From positions 340,217 to 404,216 of the forward strand of contig NZ_JASITA010000002.1 of assembly GCF_030063415.1 (NCBI RefSeq): a DNA stretch of 64,000 nucleotides, read 5' to 3'. The DNA comes from Streptomyces sp. H27-C3. GTDB taxonomy: Bacteria > Actinomycetota > Actinomycetes > Streptomycetales > Streptomycetaceae. The notes beneath the pieces are model-generated. The model saw only the letters and a program-made list of their open reading frames with translations, did not search any database and was not told where the DNA came from. This document shows, piece by piece, positions 43,402 through 52,762 of this stretch; position 1 is the first letter of the stretch; the number at the start of each line of letters is the position of its first letter. The translations under genes were made by a program, and so were the position numbers.

Positions 43402-44976
43402 TCAGTCCGCGACGACCAGCGCCGGGGTCTCCTTGGTCAGGACCTCGCCACGGAAGAACGCCGGGCTGCGGCGCTGCATCGCCAGCATGATCAGGACGCC
43501 GAGCAGCAGCAGACCCACCGCGATGACGAAGACCGAGCCGACACCGAAGACAGCGGAGCCGCTGCCGTAGGCCGGGTCCCACATGTCGTACAGCGTCTTG
43601 CCGAACACCGCGGTGAGGAGCGTGCCGCCGAGGGCCGGGCACAGGCCCTTGAAGACGAAGTCACGGGCCGAGAGCAGCAGTTCGTGGCGGAAGTACCAGA
43701 CGCAGGCGAACGCGGTCAGCGCGTAGTAGAAGCAGATCATGAGGCCGAGCGCGTAGATCGTGTCGACCAGGACGTGCTCGCTGACCAGGGTCATCACCGT
43801 GTAGAAGACGCCGGTCGCGACGCCCGCGACGACCGTGGCGAGACCCGGGGTCTTGAAGCGCGGGTGCACCCGCGAGAAGGAGCTGGGCAGGGCCTCGTAC
43901 GCCGACATCGCCAGGACCGTGCGGGCCACCGGGATGAACGTCGTCTGGAGGCTGGCCACGGCCGACGCGAGAACCGCGACGAAGAGCAGGATGCCGAGCC
44001 CGGGGCCCATCACCGGGCCGGCCAGCGCGGCGAAGACGTTGTCGGAGGTCTCCGGGTTGGCGAGGCCGAGACCGGTGTCGCCGGAGCCGACGACCAGCTG
44101 GGCGGCGATGGCGGTGGCCAGGTAGGTGCCGACGAGCACGGCCATGGTGACGAGGGCGGCGCGGCCGGGCGTCTTGGCGCTGCCCGTGGTCTCCTCGTTG
44201 GCCGTCAGGCAGGCGTCCCAGCCCCAGTAGACGAAGATCGCCAGGGAGAGCCCGGCGGTGAAGGCCGAGAAGGACTGGATCGCGAACGGGTTCAGCCAGG
44301 ACCAGGAGAAGTCGAGCGAGGTCGCGGCGAAGTCGCCGCTGCCGACCTTCTGGAAGGCCATCGTCACGAAGACGGCCAGGACCACCAGCTGGAGGCCCAC
44401 CAGCGCGTACTGCACGCCCTTCGTCGCGGTCATGCCGCGGTAGCTGATCGCGGTGGCGACGGCGATCAGGGCGAGGCAGGTGACGATGTGGACGGCCTTG
44501 CTGTCGTCCAGGGCGGCGATCGAGGCGTTGCCGCTGATCTCCCCCGCGAGCAGCCAGAAGTACGAGGTGGCCACACCCGCGAGGTTCGACAGGACGATGA
44601 TCGTCGCGATGACCAGGCCCCAGCCGCACATCCAGCCCAGCCGCGGGCCGAACGCCTTCACCGTCCAGGTGAAGGAGGTGCCGCAGTCCGGCATGGCGCG
44701 GTTGAGCTCGCGGTAGGCGAAGGCGACCAGCAGCATCGGCAGGAAACCGGCCAGGAAGACCGCGGGCATCTGGACGCCGACCTCGCCGGCCGTGGAGCCG
44801 AGGGTCGAGGTGAGGCAGTAGACGGGGGCCACGGTGGAGATGCCGATGACCGCGCTGCCCATCAGGCCGACGCTGTCGCCGCCGAGGCCCTTGTCGCGCA
44901 CGCCGCCGACGTCGCCCGTGACGTTGACGCCCCTTACCTTGTCTCCGGCCTGCGGCCGGGCTTCCAGCTGAGTCAT
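43402..44976 (-). CDS. APC-family amino-acid/polyamine permease
   Basis: 524 aa from the ATG at 44976; a GTG at 45006 would add 10 residues and neither has a clear ribosome-binding site. About 12 to 14 transmembrane helices. The first carries the APC signature (GLMGSAVIGISTVAPVYCLT) and later comes FVYWGWDACLTANEETTGSA, typical of the family. It imports or exchanges amino acids or related amines across the inner membrane. The ALDH/aminoacylase operon ends about 225 bp upstream in the same direction, suggesting shared metabolism. Confidence 0.9.
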   Translation of the reverse strand: MTQLEARPQAGDKVRGVNVTGDVGGVRDKGLGGDSVGLMGSAVIGISTVAPVYCLTSTLGSTAGEVGVQMPAVFLAGFLPMLLVAFAYRELNRAMPDCGTSFTWTVKAFGPRLGWMCGWGLVIATIIVLSNLAGVATSYFWLLAGEISGNASIAALDDSKAVHIVTCLALIAVATAISYRGMTATKGVQYALVGLQLVVLAVFVTMAFQKVGSGDFAATSLDFSWSWLNPFAIQSFSAFTAGLSLAIFVYWGWDACLTANEETTGSAKTPGRAALVTMAVLVGTYLATAIAAQLVVGSGDTGLGLANPETSDNVFAALAGPVMGPGLGILLFVAVLASAVASLQTTFIPVARTVLAMSAYEALPSSFSRVHPRFKTPGLATVVAGVATGVFYTVMTLVSEHVLVDTIYALGLMICFYYALTAFACVWYFRHELLLSARDFVFKGLCPALGGTLLTAVFGKTLYDMWDPAYGSGSAVFGVGSVFVIAVGLLLLGVLIMLAMQRRSPAFFRGEVLTKETPALVVAD

Positions 44977-45200
44977 GAACGCGACGTTAACGGGTGCGCT
45001 TTCCACATCCGGAGGTCAGCGCTCCATCTGAAGATCCTTGTATTGGGCGGTAATTCACGAGCTGTTCAGTGCAAATTGAAGGCCTAGGGTGAATCAGAGG
45101 CGGTCATTACCAGGCCGTGGAGGAAACTTCCGAAGTGCGGAAATCGCAACCCTGTCCGATATGCCCGTATTAAAAGTTTCCCATCACGATGTGACACGGG

Positions 45201-46685
45201 TCAACCGGGCCAGACGAGCGACTGGATCTCGCTGTACGCGTGCAGCGCGTACGAGCCGACGTCGCGCCCCACTCCGCTCTTCTTGAAGCCGCCGAACGGC
45301 GCCTCCATGTTGCGCCCGATGGTGTTGATCCCGACCCCGCCCGCGCGCAGCCGCCCGGCCACCCGGAACGCCCTGGCCACATCCCCCGACCAGACGTAGT
45401 CGAGCAGCCCGTACGCGCTGTCCTCGGCCAGGGCGATGCCCTCCTCCTCCTCGTCGAAGGGGACGACGACCACGACCGGGCCGAAGATCTCCTCGCGGAC
45501 GACGCGCATGTCGTTCGTACAGTCCGCGAACAGGGTCGGGGCGACGTAGAAGCCCCGGTCGAGTGCGGGGCGCTCGCCGCCCGCCACCAGCCTGGCGCCC
45601 TCCTTCTTGCCCAGCTCGACGTACGACTCGATGCGGTCGCGGTGGGCGGCCGAGATGACCGGGCCGACCACCGTGCCCCGCTGTGTCGGGTCGCCGACCG
45701 CGAGGTGGCCGAGGTACTCGGTGAGCTTCTCGACCAGCCGGTCGTGGATCCCGCGCTGTGCGATCACCCGCGTCGGGGCGGTGCAGATCTGCCCGCTGTA
45801 GAAGGAGAACGTCGTACCGATCCCCAGGACCGCCGAGTCCAGGTCCGCGTCGTCGAAGACGAGCGCCGCGCCTTTGCCGCCGAGCTCCATCAGTTGCCGC
45901 TTCATGCCGCGCCCGCAGACCTCCGCGATGCGCCGGCCAACCGCTGTGGAGCCGGTGAAGCTGACCATGTCGACGTCCGGCGAGTCGACGGCGGCCTCGC
46001 CGACGGCCGGTGCGGAGCCCGTCACCACGTTCACCACACCCGCCGGCACCCCGGCCTCCTCCAGCGCCTCCGCCATCCGGTAGACCGACAGCGGATCCTG
46101 CGGGGCGGGCTTGACCACGACCGTGTTGCCCATGGCCAGCGCGGGCGCGACCTTGCCCGCCGGGTTGGCCCAGGGGTTGTTGTACGAGGTGATGCAGGTG
46201 ACCACTCCCACCGGGCGGCGCACGGCCACGGCCCCCAGCACACCCGCTCTGCCCATCGGGCCGGCCTCGTTGATCTGCGGCGGCAGCGGCGTCTCGACGG
46301 GCTCAAGGGCTCCGCGCGCGTACCGCCGGAAGCGGGCGATGCCCACCCCGACCTGCATGCCGCGGGCGATGCCGGTCGGCGCGCCGCTCTCCCGCTGGGC
46401 CAGGCGCGCGTGAGGCTCGAACTCCCGCTGCATCACATCGGCGGCCCGGTCGAGGATCGCGGCCCGCTCCTCGGGCGTCGTACGCGACCAGCCGGCGAAG
46501 GCGTCCCTGGCGCAGGCCGTGGCCGCGTACACCTGCTCGCGGCTCGCCTCGGGGGCCCGACCGACGGTCTCCTCGGTGGCCGGGTCGATCACCTCGTAGT
46601 GGCCGCCGCCCGGCTCCACCCACTCACCGCCGATGAACAGCCGCTGTTCTGCGCCCACTTGGCGTCCCACTTCCCCTGCGCTCAC
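45201..46685 (-). CDS. NAD(P)-dependent aldehyde dehydrogenase
   Basis: 494 aa from a GTG at 46685 that overlaps the aminoacylase stop (GTGA). All ALDH motifs are present: SYNNPWANPAGKVAPALAMG, NTVVVKPAPQDPLS, SFTGSTAVGRRIAEVCGRG, LMELGGKGAALVFDDADLD with the general base Glu, catalytic Cys301 in SGQICTAPTR, and EEIFGPVVVVVPF. It should oxidise an aldehyde to the acid. It is co-transcribed with the deacylase gene, so the substrate may be an amino-acid-derived aldehyde. Confidence 0.92.
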   Translation of the reverse strand: MSAGEVGRQVGAEQRLFIGGEWVEPGGGHYEVIDPATEETVGRAPEASREQVYAATACARDAFAGWSRTTPEERAAILDRAADVMQREFEPHARLAQRESGAPTGIARGMQVGVGIARFRRYARGALEPVETPLPPQINEAGPMGRAGVLGAVAVRRPVGVVTCITSYNNPWANPAGKVAPALAMGNTVVVKPAPQDPLSVYRMAEALEEAGVPAGVVNVVTGSAPAVGEAAVDSPDVDMVSFTGSTAVGRRIAEVCGRGMKRQLMELGGKGAALVFDDADLDSAVLGIGTTFSFYSGQICTAPTRVIAQRGIHDRLVEKLTEYLGHLAVGDPTQRGTVVGPVISAAHRDRIESYVELGKKEGARLVAGGERPALDRGFYVAPTLFADCTNDMRVVREEIFGPVVVVVPFDEEEEGIALAEDSAYGLLDYVWSGDVARAFRVAGRLRAGGVGINTIGRNMEAPFGGFKKSGVGRDVGSYALHAYSEIQSLVWPG

Positions 46686-48421
46686 TTGGTGCTCACCGTC
46701 CGGGTGTCGCGGCCCGAGCGCAGGACCGTGCCGGGCACCGCGCCCGTCACCTGGTCGTCGCGGATCGTCTCCACGCCGTTGACGCGCACCGACACGACGC
46801 CGATCGCCTTCGCGTCCAGCCGGGGGCTGTCGCCCGGCAGGTCATGCACGAGCGTGGCCGGGCCCGCCTCGATCCGCTCAGGGTCGAAGAGGACGAGGTC
46901 GGCGTGGAAGCCCTCCACGATCCGGCCGCGCTCACGCAGCCCGAAGAGCTGCGCCGGGTCGTCGGTCAGCATCTTCACGGCCTGCTCCAGCGTCACCAGC
47001 TTGCGGCCGCGCAGACAGTCGCCGAGGAATCGGGTGGTGTACGGCGCCCCGCACATCCGGTCCAGATGCGCGCCCGCGTCGGAGCCGCCGAGCAGTACGT
47101 CCTCGTGCTCCCAGGTCTCGCGGCGCAGCTCCCAGGACGCGGGGTCGTTGTCGGTCGGCATCGGCCAAAGGACCGTACGCAGCTCGTCGTTGGCGCTGAT
47201 CTCGATGAGGCAGTGGAAGGGGTCCTGGCCGCGTTCGGCGGCGATGTCGTTGACGACCCGGCCACTGAGGCCCTCGTTCTCCTTGGAGTACGTGTCCCCG
47301 ATGACGTAACGACCGAAGTTGGCGAGCCGTCGGAAGACACCGGCTTCCTTGCTGTTGGCGCGGCGCAGCATCTCGGCGCGGGTGTCGGCGTCCCGCAGCT
47401 TCTCGATCCGCTCCGGCACGGGCAGGCTGAGGATGTCGCCCCAGCCGGGGATCAGGTTCAGGGCGCAGAAGGTGCCGAGCGACATGTTCATGGGGGTGAG
47501 GATGGGCATGGTGAGGGCGACGACCCGGCCGCCCGCCTTGCGTGCCCGCTCGCTCGCGACGAGCTGGCGGGGCACCCGCTCCGGCACGGACGCGTCGATG
47601 GTCAGGACGTTCCAGTTGAGGGGACGGCCGGCCGCGGCGCTCATCTCCACGAAGAGGTCGATCTCAGCGTCGGCGAACTGGTCCAGGCAGCCCGCGACGA
47701 TCGCTTCGAGCTGGGTGCCCTCGTGCTCGGCGACGGCGCGGGACAGGGCCAGCAGCTCCTCGGGCTTGGCGTGCCGGGAGGCGACGGGCTGCCCGTCGCC
47801 GTCGGAGTGGGTGGAGGACTGCGTGGTGGACAGCCCCCAGGCCCCGGCGGTCATCGCGTCATGGAACAGCCGCAGCATGTCCGCCATTTGCTGCTCGGTG
47901 GGCTGCCCGCCGACGGCGTCGGCGCCCATGACATGGCGGCGCAGGGCGCAGTGGCCGACCATGAAGCCCGCGTTGACGGCGATGCGGCCTTCGAGGGCGT
48001 CGAGGTATTCGCCGAAGGTGTGCCAGTTCCAGGGCGCTCCCTCTTCGAGCGCGACGAGGGACATGCCCTCGACCTTGCTCATCATGCGGCGCGTGTAGTC
48101 GGCGTCCTCGGGACGCTCGGGGTTGAGCGGCGCGAGAGTGAAGCCGCAGTTGCCACCGGCGACGGTGGTGACGCCGTGGTTGAGGGACGGGGTGGCGTAC
48201 GGGTCCCAGAAGAGCTGGGCGTCGTAGTGCGTGTGCGGGTCCACGAAGCCGGGGGCGAGGATCAGGCCGGTGGCGTCCTCGGTGCTGCGGGCGGGTTCGG
48301 TGAGGGTGCCTTCGGGGGCGACGACGGCGATACGGCCGTCCCGTATGCCGAGGTCTGCGACGTACCGGGGGCCACCGGTGCCGTCGACGACGGTCGCCGA
48401 GCGTATGAGGTGGTCGAGCAT
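46682..48421 (-). CDS. N-acyl-D-amino-acid deacylase family amidohydrolase
   Basis: 579 aa from the ATG at 48421 (AAGGGAT upstream). N-terminal small beta domain (LDHLIRSATVVDGTGGPRYV) and metal-site motif GFVDPHTHYDAQLFWDPYAT, then GVTTVAGGNCGFTLAPL, characteristic of D-aminoacylases/amidohydrolase_3; GGSDAGAHLDRMCGAPYTTR near 440 carries the catalytic Asp. It would cleave N-acyl groups from D-amino acids or a related amide, using zinc. It forms a two-gene operon with the ALDH and has no palindrome upstream. Confidence 0.88.
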   Translation of the reverse strand: MLDHLIRSATVVDGTGGPRYVADLGIRDGRIAVVAPEGTLTEPARSTEDATGLILAPGFVDPHTHYDAQLFWDPYATPSLNHGVTTVAGGNCGFTLAPLNPERPEDADYTRRMMSKVEGMSLVALEEGAPWNWHTFGEYLDALEGRIAVNAGFMVGHCALRRHVMGADAVGGQPTEQQMADMLRLFHDAMTAGAWGLSTTQSSTHSDGDGQPVASRHAKPEELLALSRAVAEHEGTQLEAIVAGCLDQFADAEIDLFVEMSAAAGRPLNWNVLTIDASVPERVPRQLVASERARKAGGRVVALTMPILTPMNMSLGTFCALNLIPGWGDILSLPVPERIEKLRDADTRAEMLRRANSKEAGVFRRLANFGRYVIGDTYSKENEGLSGRVVNDIAAERGQDPFHCLIEISANDELRTVLWPMPTDNDPASWELRRETWEHEDVLLGGSDAGAHLDRMCGAPYTTRFLGDCLRGRKLVTLEQAVKMLTDDPAQLFGLRERGRIVEGFHADLVLFDPERIEAGPATLVHDLPGDSPRLDAKAIGVVSVRVNGVETIRDDQVTGAVPGTVLRSGRDTRTVSTK

Positions 48422-48545
48422 GGGGTGGATCCCTTCTGGGGGTGAGGGTGGGGACGTCGCGGGGTGGGTGCGGGGTGTGGGGCGTGGGTGGGTGCGGGGT
48501 GCAGGGCGTGGGTGGGTGCGGGTGCGGTGCGGCGCTGTTCCCTAC

Positions 48546-48714
48546 CCGCCCCTTCCCGAAACTGGGGGGCGAGCCCCCAGGCCCCCGGGACGCCCTTCGC
48601 GCGTGTCCTCGAACGCCGGACAGGCTGAAAACCCTGCCCATTTCAGCCTGTCCGGCGTTTGAGGACGGGGGTCTGGGGCGGAGCCCCGGTTCAGGAAGGG
48701 GCGGGGTGGGGGAC
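48546..48714. repeat. Large nested inverted repeat with central hairpin
   Basis: The inner hairpin spans 48605-48666: 26-bp arms (start GTCCTCGAACGCCGGACAGG) with one mismatch and a 10-nt loop. Imperfect outer arms extend to 48546 and 48714 (ccttcccgaaactggggggc against ggagccccggttcaggaagg). Such elements recur in Streptomyces between genes and act as terminators. The rest of 48422-48766 is G/T-rich low complexity (gggtgcggggtg units at 48465-48525) with no gene. Confidence 0.8.
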
Positions 48715-48766
48715 AAGCCAGCCGCAGGCGCCCCACCCGCACCGCGCCCGCGAGCCCCCGGCCCGC

Positions 48767-49894
48767 TCAGCTACCCGCCGCCTGGCGGAACCTCGTCGTC
48801 CGATGCACCGGATCCGTGTCGATCTTCGGGATGACATGCTCCCCGATCAGCCGGATCGTGTTCTTCGTGTCCTCCGGCGACACCCCGATCGGCAGCCCGA
48901 ACGACAGCTGATCCGCGCCCGCCTGCTCCCACCGCTCGCACTGCTGGTGCACCTCGTCGGGGTCACCGCAGATCATCAGCTCCTCGGCGATGAGCAGCTC
49001 AATGATCTCCTCGCTGTACTCCGGCAGCAGTTCGGGCCACTGCGGAATGCCCTCGGGCCGCGGGAACGTGTCGTGGTAGCGGAAGAGCAGCGACTGAAGG
49101 TAGTTGAGGCCACCGCCGACCGCGATCTCGACCGCCTTCTTGTGCGTCTCCGCGCAGATCGCCGTGGACGTCACCATCACGTTGTCGTTGACGAAGTCAC
49201 CGATCGGCTCCGCGTCCTTGACCGCGTTCTTGTACGACTCGACGACCCACTCCATGTCGGAGACCTTCTGCACGCTGAAGCCGAGGACCCCGAGGCCCTT
49301 CTTCCCGGCCATCGCGTACGAGGAGGGGGACCCGGCGGCGTACCACATACCCGGGTGCGACTTCCCGTACGGCTTGGGCAGGACCTTGCGCGGCGGCAGC
49401 GACCAGTGCTTGCCCTGGAAGCCGACGTACTCGTCCTGGAGCCACATCTTGGGGAACTCGGCGATCGTCTCTTCCCAGATTTCCTTGGTGCCGTTCATGT
49501 CGGTCATGCCCGGCATGAAGCCAAGGATCTCGTGGCTGCCCGCACCCCGTCCCGAGCCGAACTCGAAGCGCCCCTCGGAGAGGTGGTCGAGCATGGCGAC
49601 CTTTTCGGCCACCTTCACGGGGTGGTTGACGGGGGCGAGCGGGTTGAAGATGCCGGAGCCCAGGTGGATCCGGTCGGTGGCGTGCGCGAGGTATCCGAGG
49701 AACACGTCGTTCGCCGAGAGGTGCGAGTACTCCTCCAGGAAGTGGTGCTCGGACGCCCAGGCGTACTTGAAGCCGGACTTGTCCGCCTCGATGACGTACT
49801 CGGTCTCCTCGATCAGAGCCTTGTGCTCCGCCTCGGGGTCGACCTTGGCACGTGCGGCGGGCACGTACCCCTGCACAAAGAGCCCGAATTCCAA
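48767..49894 (-). CDS. LLM-class flavin-dependent oxidoreductase (luciferase-like)
   Basis: 375 aa from a TTG at 49894; a TGA shortly upstream excludes a longer protein, and no ribosome-binding site is obvious. Motifs of bacterial-luciferase-like monooxygenases: KYAWASEHHFLEEYSHLSAN, RIHLGSGIFNPLAPVNHPVK, AEKVAMLDHLSEGRFEFGSG, GRGAGSHEILGF. This subgroup uses FMNH2 or F420. Two copies of the CTGACG palindrome lie 52 and 115 bp upstream, placing it in the predicted regulon. Confidence 0.9.
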   Translation of the reverse strand: MEFGLFVQGYVPAARAKVDPEAEHKALIEETEYVIEADKSGFKYAWASEHHFLEEYSHLSANDVFLGYLAHATDRIHLGSGIFNPLAPVNHPVKVAEKVAMLDHLSEGRFEFGSGRGAGSHEILGFMPGMTDMNGTKEIWEETIAEFPKMWLQDEYVGFQGKHWSLPPRKVLPKPYGKSHPGMWYAAGSPSSYAMAGKKGLGVLGFSVQKVSDMEWVVESYKNAVKDAEPIGDFVNDNVMVTSTAICAETHKKAVEIAVGGGLNYLQSLLFRYHDTFPRPEGIPQWPELLPEYSEEIIELLIAEELMICGDPDEVHQQCERWEQAGADQLSFGLPIGVSPEDTKNTIRLIGEHVIPKIDTDPVHRTTRFRQAAGS

Positions 49895-49945
49895 GGAGGT
49901 TCACCATCCCTTAGTTGGTCCGACGAGCGTCGGCGCCGAGCTGGT

Positions 49946-49960
49946 CTGACGGATCGTCAG
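49946..49960. promoter_or_regulatory. Regulon palindrome, copy 2 (CTGACGGATCGTCAG)
   Basis: CTGACG-GAT-CGTCAG with T and A flanks (49945-49961), 52 bp upstream of the LLM start at 49894. Confidence 0.75.
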
Positions 49961-50008
49961 ATTACGATGAGGTCGACTGTTCCACTGCCCGCACGGACCG
50001 TCAATAGC

Positions 50009-50023
50009 TGACGCTTCGTCAGG
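50009..50023. promoter_or_regulatory. Regulon palindrome, copy 3 (CTGACGCTTCGTCAG)
   Basis: CTGACG-CTT-CGTCAG, 49 bp from copy 2, in the same LLM upstream region. Paired sites suggest two dimers binding co-operatively. Confidence 0.7.
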
Positions 50024-50058
50024 AAAGTTCAAGAGAGGTCGGGGGAGGCCGGGGGAGG

Positions 50059-50844
50059 TCAGAGGACACTCACGCCGGCCAGCCAGCCGCCGTCGATGAC
50101 GAAGGGCTGGCCCGTGATGTACGAGGAGTCGTCGCCGGTCAGGAACAGCGCCAGCGCCGCCACCTCCTGCGGTTGCCCGACCCGCCCCAGCGGCACCAGC
50201 TTCTTGTACAGCTTGTCCAGACCGGCGGCCGACTCGACGGGGTCGGCCGTGGGGTCCAGCAGCGCGGGGTTGCTCATCGCGGTGTCCACCGCTCCCGGGC
50301 ACACCGCGTTGACCCGGATCTTCTTGGCCGCCAGCTCCACCGCCGCGACCCGGGTCAGCCCCAGGATGGCGTGCTTGGTCGCGGCGTACGCGCCGACGTA
50401 GGCCATGCCCGTGAGCGCCGTGTACGAGGCGGTGTTGACTATCGTGCCGCCGCCGGCCGCCTCGATCTCGGGGGCGACGGTCTTGATGCCGAGGAACGCA
50501 CCGACCTGGTTGACCTGGACGACCTGCATGAACTCCTCCAGCGGCGTGGAGAGCAGCTCGTTGAAGCGCAGGATGCCCGCGTTGTTGACCAAGCCGTCGA
50601 TCTTCCCGAAGGCGTCCTTCCCGGCGGCGACGGCGGCCTGCCAGTCCGCCTCCTGGCTCACGTCCAGGTGGACGTACTTCGCGGACTCCGGGCCCAGCTC
50701 CTTGGCGAGCGCCCCGCCCTGGTCGTCGAGCACATCGCCGAGCAGCACCTTCGCGCCCTCGGCGGCGAACAGCCGCGCCTCCTGCTCGCCCTGCCCGCGT
50801 GCGGCGCCCGAGATGACGACGACGCGCCCTTCCAGCTTCCCCAT
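50059..50844 (-). CDS. Short-chain dehydrogenase/reductase (SDR)
   Basis: 261 aa from the ATG at 50844 (AAGGAG upstream). Classical SDR: ISGAARGQGEQEARLFAAEG, NNAGILRFNELL, NTASYTALTG, catalytic YAATK, VNAVCPGAVDTAM, and a C-terminal YITGQPFVIDGGW. Asp in GDVLDD suggests NAD preference. Its start lies 10 bp from the stop of the upstream LLM gene, so the two form an operon. Confidence 0.92.
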   Translation of the reverse strand: MGKLEGRVVVISGAARGQGEQEARLFAAEGAKVLLGDVLDDQGGALAKELGPESAKYVHLDVSQEADWQAAVAAGKDAFGKIDGLVNNAGILRFNELLSTPLEEFMQVVQVNQVGAFLGIKTVAPEIEAAGGGTIVNTASYTALTGMAYVGAYAATKHAILGLTRVAAVELAAKKIRVNAVCPGAVDTAMSNPALLDPTADPVESAAGLDKLYKKLVPLGRVGQPQEVAALALFLTGDDSSYITGQPFVIDGGWLAGVSVL

Positions 50845-50854
50845 GCCGTACTCC

Positions 50855-51802
50855 TTAGGTATTGAGGTGCGGAGCCACTTCGGCGCCGAACGCCGCCATC
50901 TGGTCGGTGAGTTCGGTGCGGTCGCGGCTGCGGAAGCGCACCTGGATCTGGTCCACGCCCAGCGCGCCGTACGCGCGCAGCGATTCCGCCACGGCGTCGG
51001 GCTTCCCGGTCACCGTGCGGCGCCCGACGGACCAGGACGCCTCGCCCACGTACAGCGGCTCGGTGATCGCGCCGACGGTGATCGGGTCCTCCACCCCGGC
51101 TTCGTCGCGCAGCCGCTTGAGCCGGGCGATCTGGTCGGGCAGCTTGGCCCGCGAGTCGCCCTGCGGGAGCCAGCCGTCGCCCCGGACCGCGGCCCGGCGC
51201 ACAGCGGCCGGCGAGGAGCCGCCGACCCACACGGGGATGCGCGCCTGCGTGGGCCTGGGCTTCTGCCCAAGCCCGCTGAAGGAGAACCGCTTCCCGGCGA
51301 ACTCCGGGTACTCGTCGGGCCCCAGCGCCACCCTGAGCGCGTCGATCGTCTCGTCCAGTACGCCGCCACGGCCAGGAAAGTCGGCCCCGAGCACGGCGAA
51401 TTCCTCTTGGACGTGCCCGGCCCCGACCCCGAGGACCAGCCGGCCGCCGGAGAGGTGGTCAAGTGTCGCGTACTGCTTGGCGGAGGCGAGCGGGTGGCGC
51501 AGCCCGACCACGGCGACATGGCTGAGCAGCAGGACCCGCTCGGTGACCGCGGCGAGGTAGGAGAGGGTGGCGACGGGGTCGTACCAGATTGTGCTCATCG
51601 CGTCGGCGAGGCGGCGCGGGATCGCGACGTGCTCGCAGCTCGCGATGTAGGCGAAGCCGGACCGGTCGGCGGTGCGGGCGATCTCGGCGAGGTCCTCGGG
51701 GCCCGCCTGCGCCTCCCAGCCTTCCGCGTACATGGTGCTCTGCGACTGGATCGGGAGCTGCATCCCGTACGACAGCCGCCCTTCGGGCAGGACTCGGACC
51801 AT
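50855..51802 (-). CDS. LLM-class F420-dependent oxidoreductase
   Basis: 315 aa from the ATG at 51802 (GGAGGGG upstream). LLM barrel: RSGFAYIASCEHVAIPR, VLLLSHVAVVGLRHPLASAK, YATLDHLSGGRLVLGVGAGH and VQEEFAVLG, the subgroup with F420 use. First gene of the operon with the SDR; the palindrome (copy 4) lies 47 bp upstream. The pair is suited to stepwise redox on one substrate. Confidence 0.9.
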   Translation of the reverse strand: MVRVLPEGRLSYGMQLPIQSQSTMYAEGWEAQAGPEDLAEIARTADRSGFAYIASCEHVAIPRRLADAMSTIWYDPVATLSYLAAVTERVLLLSHVAVVGLRHPLASAKQYATLDHLSGGRLVLGVGAGHVQEEFAVLGADFPGRGGVLDETIDALRVALGPDEYPEFAGKRFSFSGLGQKPRPTQARIPVWVGGSSPAAVRRAAVRGDGWLPQGDSRAKLPDQIARLKRLRDEAGVEDPITVGAITEPLYVGEASWSVGRRTVTGKPDAVAESLRAYGALGVDQIQVRFRSRDRTELTDQMAAFGAEVAPHLNT

Positions 51803-51848
51803 GAGGACCCCTCCGGCGACTTGACCTGACGACTCGCCATACTCGTAC

Positions 51849-51863
51849 CTGACGATCCGTCAG
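51849..51863. promoter_or_regulatory. Regulon palindrome, copy 4 (CTGACGATCCGTCAG)
   Basis: CTGACG-ATC-CGTCAG, 47 bp upstream of the LLM-SDR operon start at 51802. The 15 bp are identical to copy 5 at 56031. Confidence 0.75.
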
Positions 51864-51928
51864 ACAAGGGGCGCGGCGGCCCCATCTTTCGCCGACCGCG
51901 CGCGGTTAGAGACAGCGCGCGGCGTGAC

Positions 51929-52762
51929 CTACCCGGTCCGGGCCTCGGACCCGCCACAGACGCGGGCCTGCTCGTCGAGCCACACGCTCTGCCCGCCGCC
52001 GCACTCCACGGTCAACCCGAACCGCTCGTATCCGGGCTGCCCCTCCCCCTCCCACCACCGGTACGCCGCCTCCACCTCGTCCCACAGCCGCCGCGCCCCG
52101 GACTGGTACACGTCGGCCGCCGCCTCGCCGTCGCGGAAAACGACCACCGCCCACGACCGGTCACCGGGCCCGAGCCCGTAGAACCACACGGGCCGCATAC
52201 CGTTCCGCTTCTCGGCGACCACGTGCCGGCAGTCCGGGACACGCAGCCCGATCGCGAAGGACGTCACCCCGAAGGGCCCGGTCACCAGCTGGGCCTCCGT
52301 CAGGCTCGTGGTCGACGGTTCGGCGGCGCCCGTCCCTTCCTCCGGCACGTACGCCGAGTGCCCCGCCCACTCAAGCCGCCGACCGCGCAGCTTCATGAAC
52401 TCCACCGGCCGCGTGAAGCGCCCGCACGCGCTCCGCCCGTCCCCCGCCACCACCAGCCGCGCCACCGCGTCGAGGTGACTGAAATGGGTCCCCCACGGAG
52501 CCACGATCACCGCGCACGGCTGGGCCTGCTCCACCCATCCGTACGGGATCTCCCGCAGCCCGACGGTGGCGATGATCCGGTCGTACGGAGCCCCTGCCCC
52601 GCACCCGTGGACCCCGTCCGCCGTGACAACCTCCACCGGCGCCGGCAGCCGGGCACGCGCGGCAGCAGCCACCGCGGGGTCGACCTCCACGGTGGTGACC
52701 CGGCCCGTCCGCCCGACGCGGTGCGCGAGGAGCGCCGCGTTCCAGCCCGTACCGGTGCCGAT
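51929..52762 (-). pseudogene. PCMT-type methyltransferase lacking its N-terminus
   Basis: From 52762 downward the frame reads IGTGTGWNAALLAHRVGRTG, then VTTVEVDPAVAAAARARLPA, DRIIATVGLREIPYGWVEQA and a C-terminal domain ending VWLDEQARVCGG. This is the SAM-binding and C-terminal part of an isoaspartate-methyltransferase-like protein (the FxLD type common in Streptomyces). Immediately upstream the frame meets a stop (TGA GCA TCG GCA ATC), and the first 70-100 residues expected before the GTGTGW motif are missing. Upstream sequence is instead the end of a HATPase gene in another frame. A GTG at 52690 could give a 253-residue fragment without the glycine loop, unlikely to be active. Confidence 0.75.
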
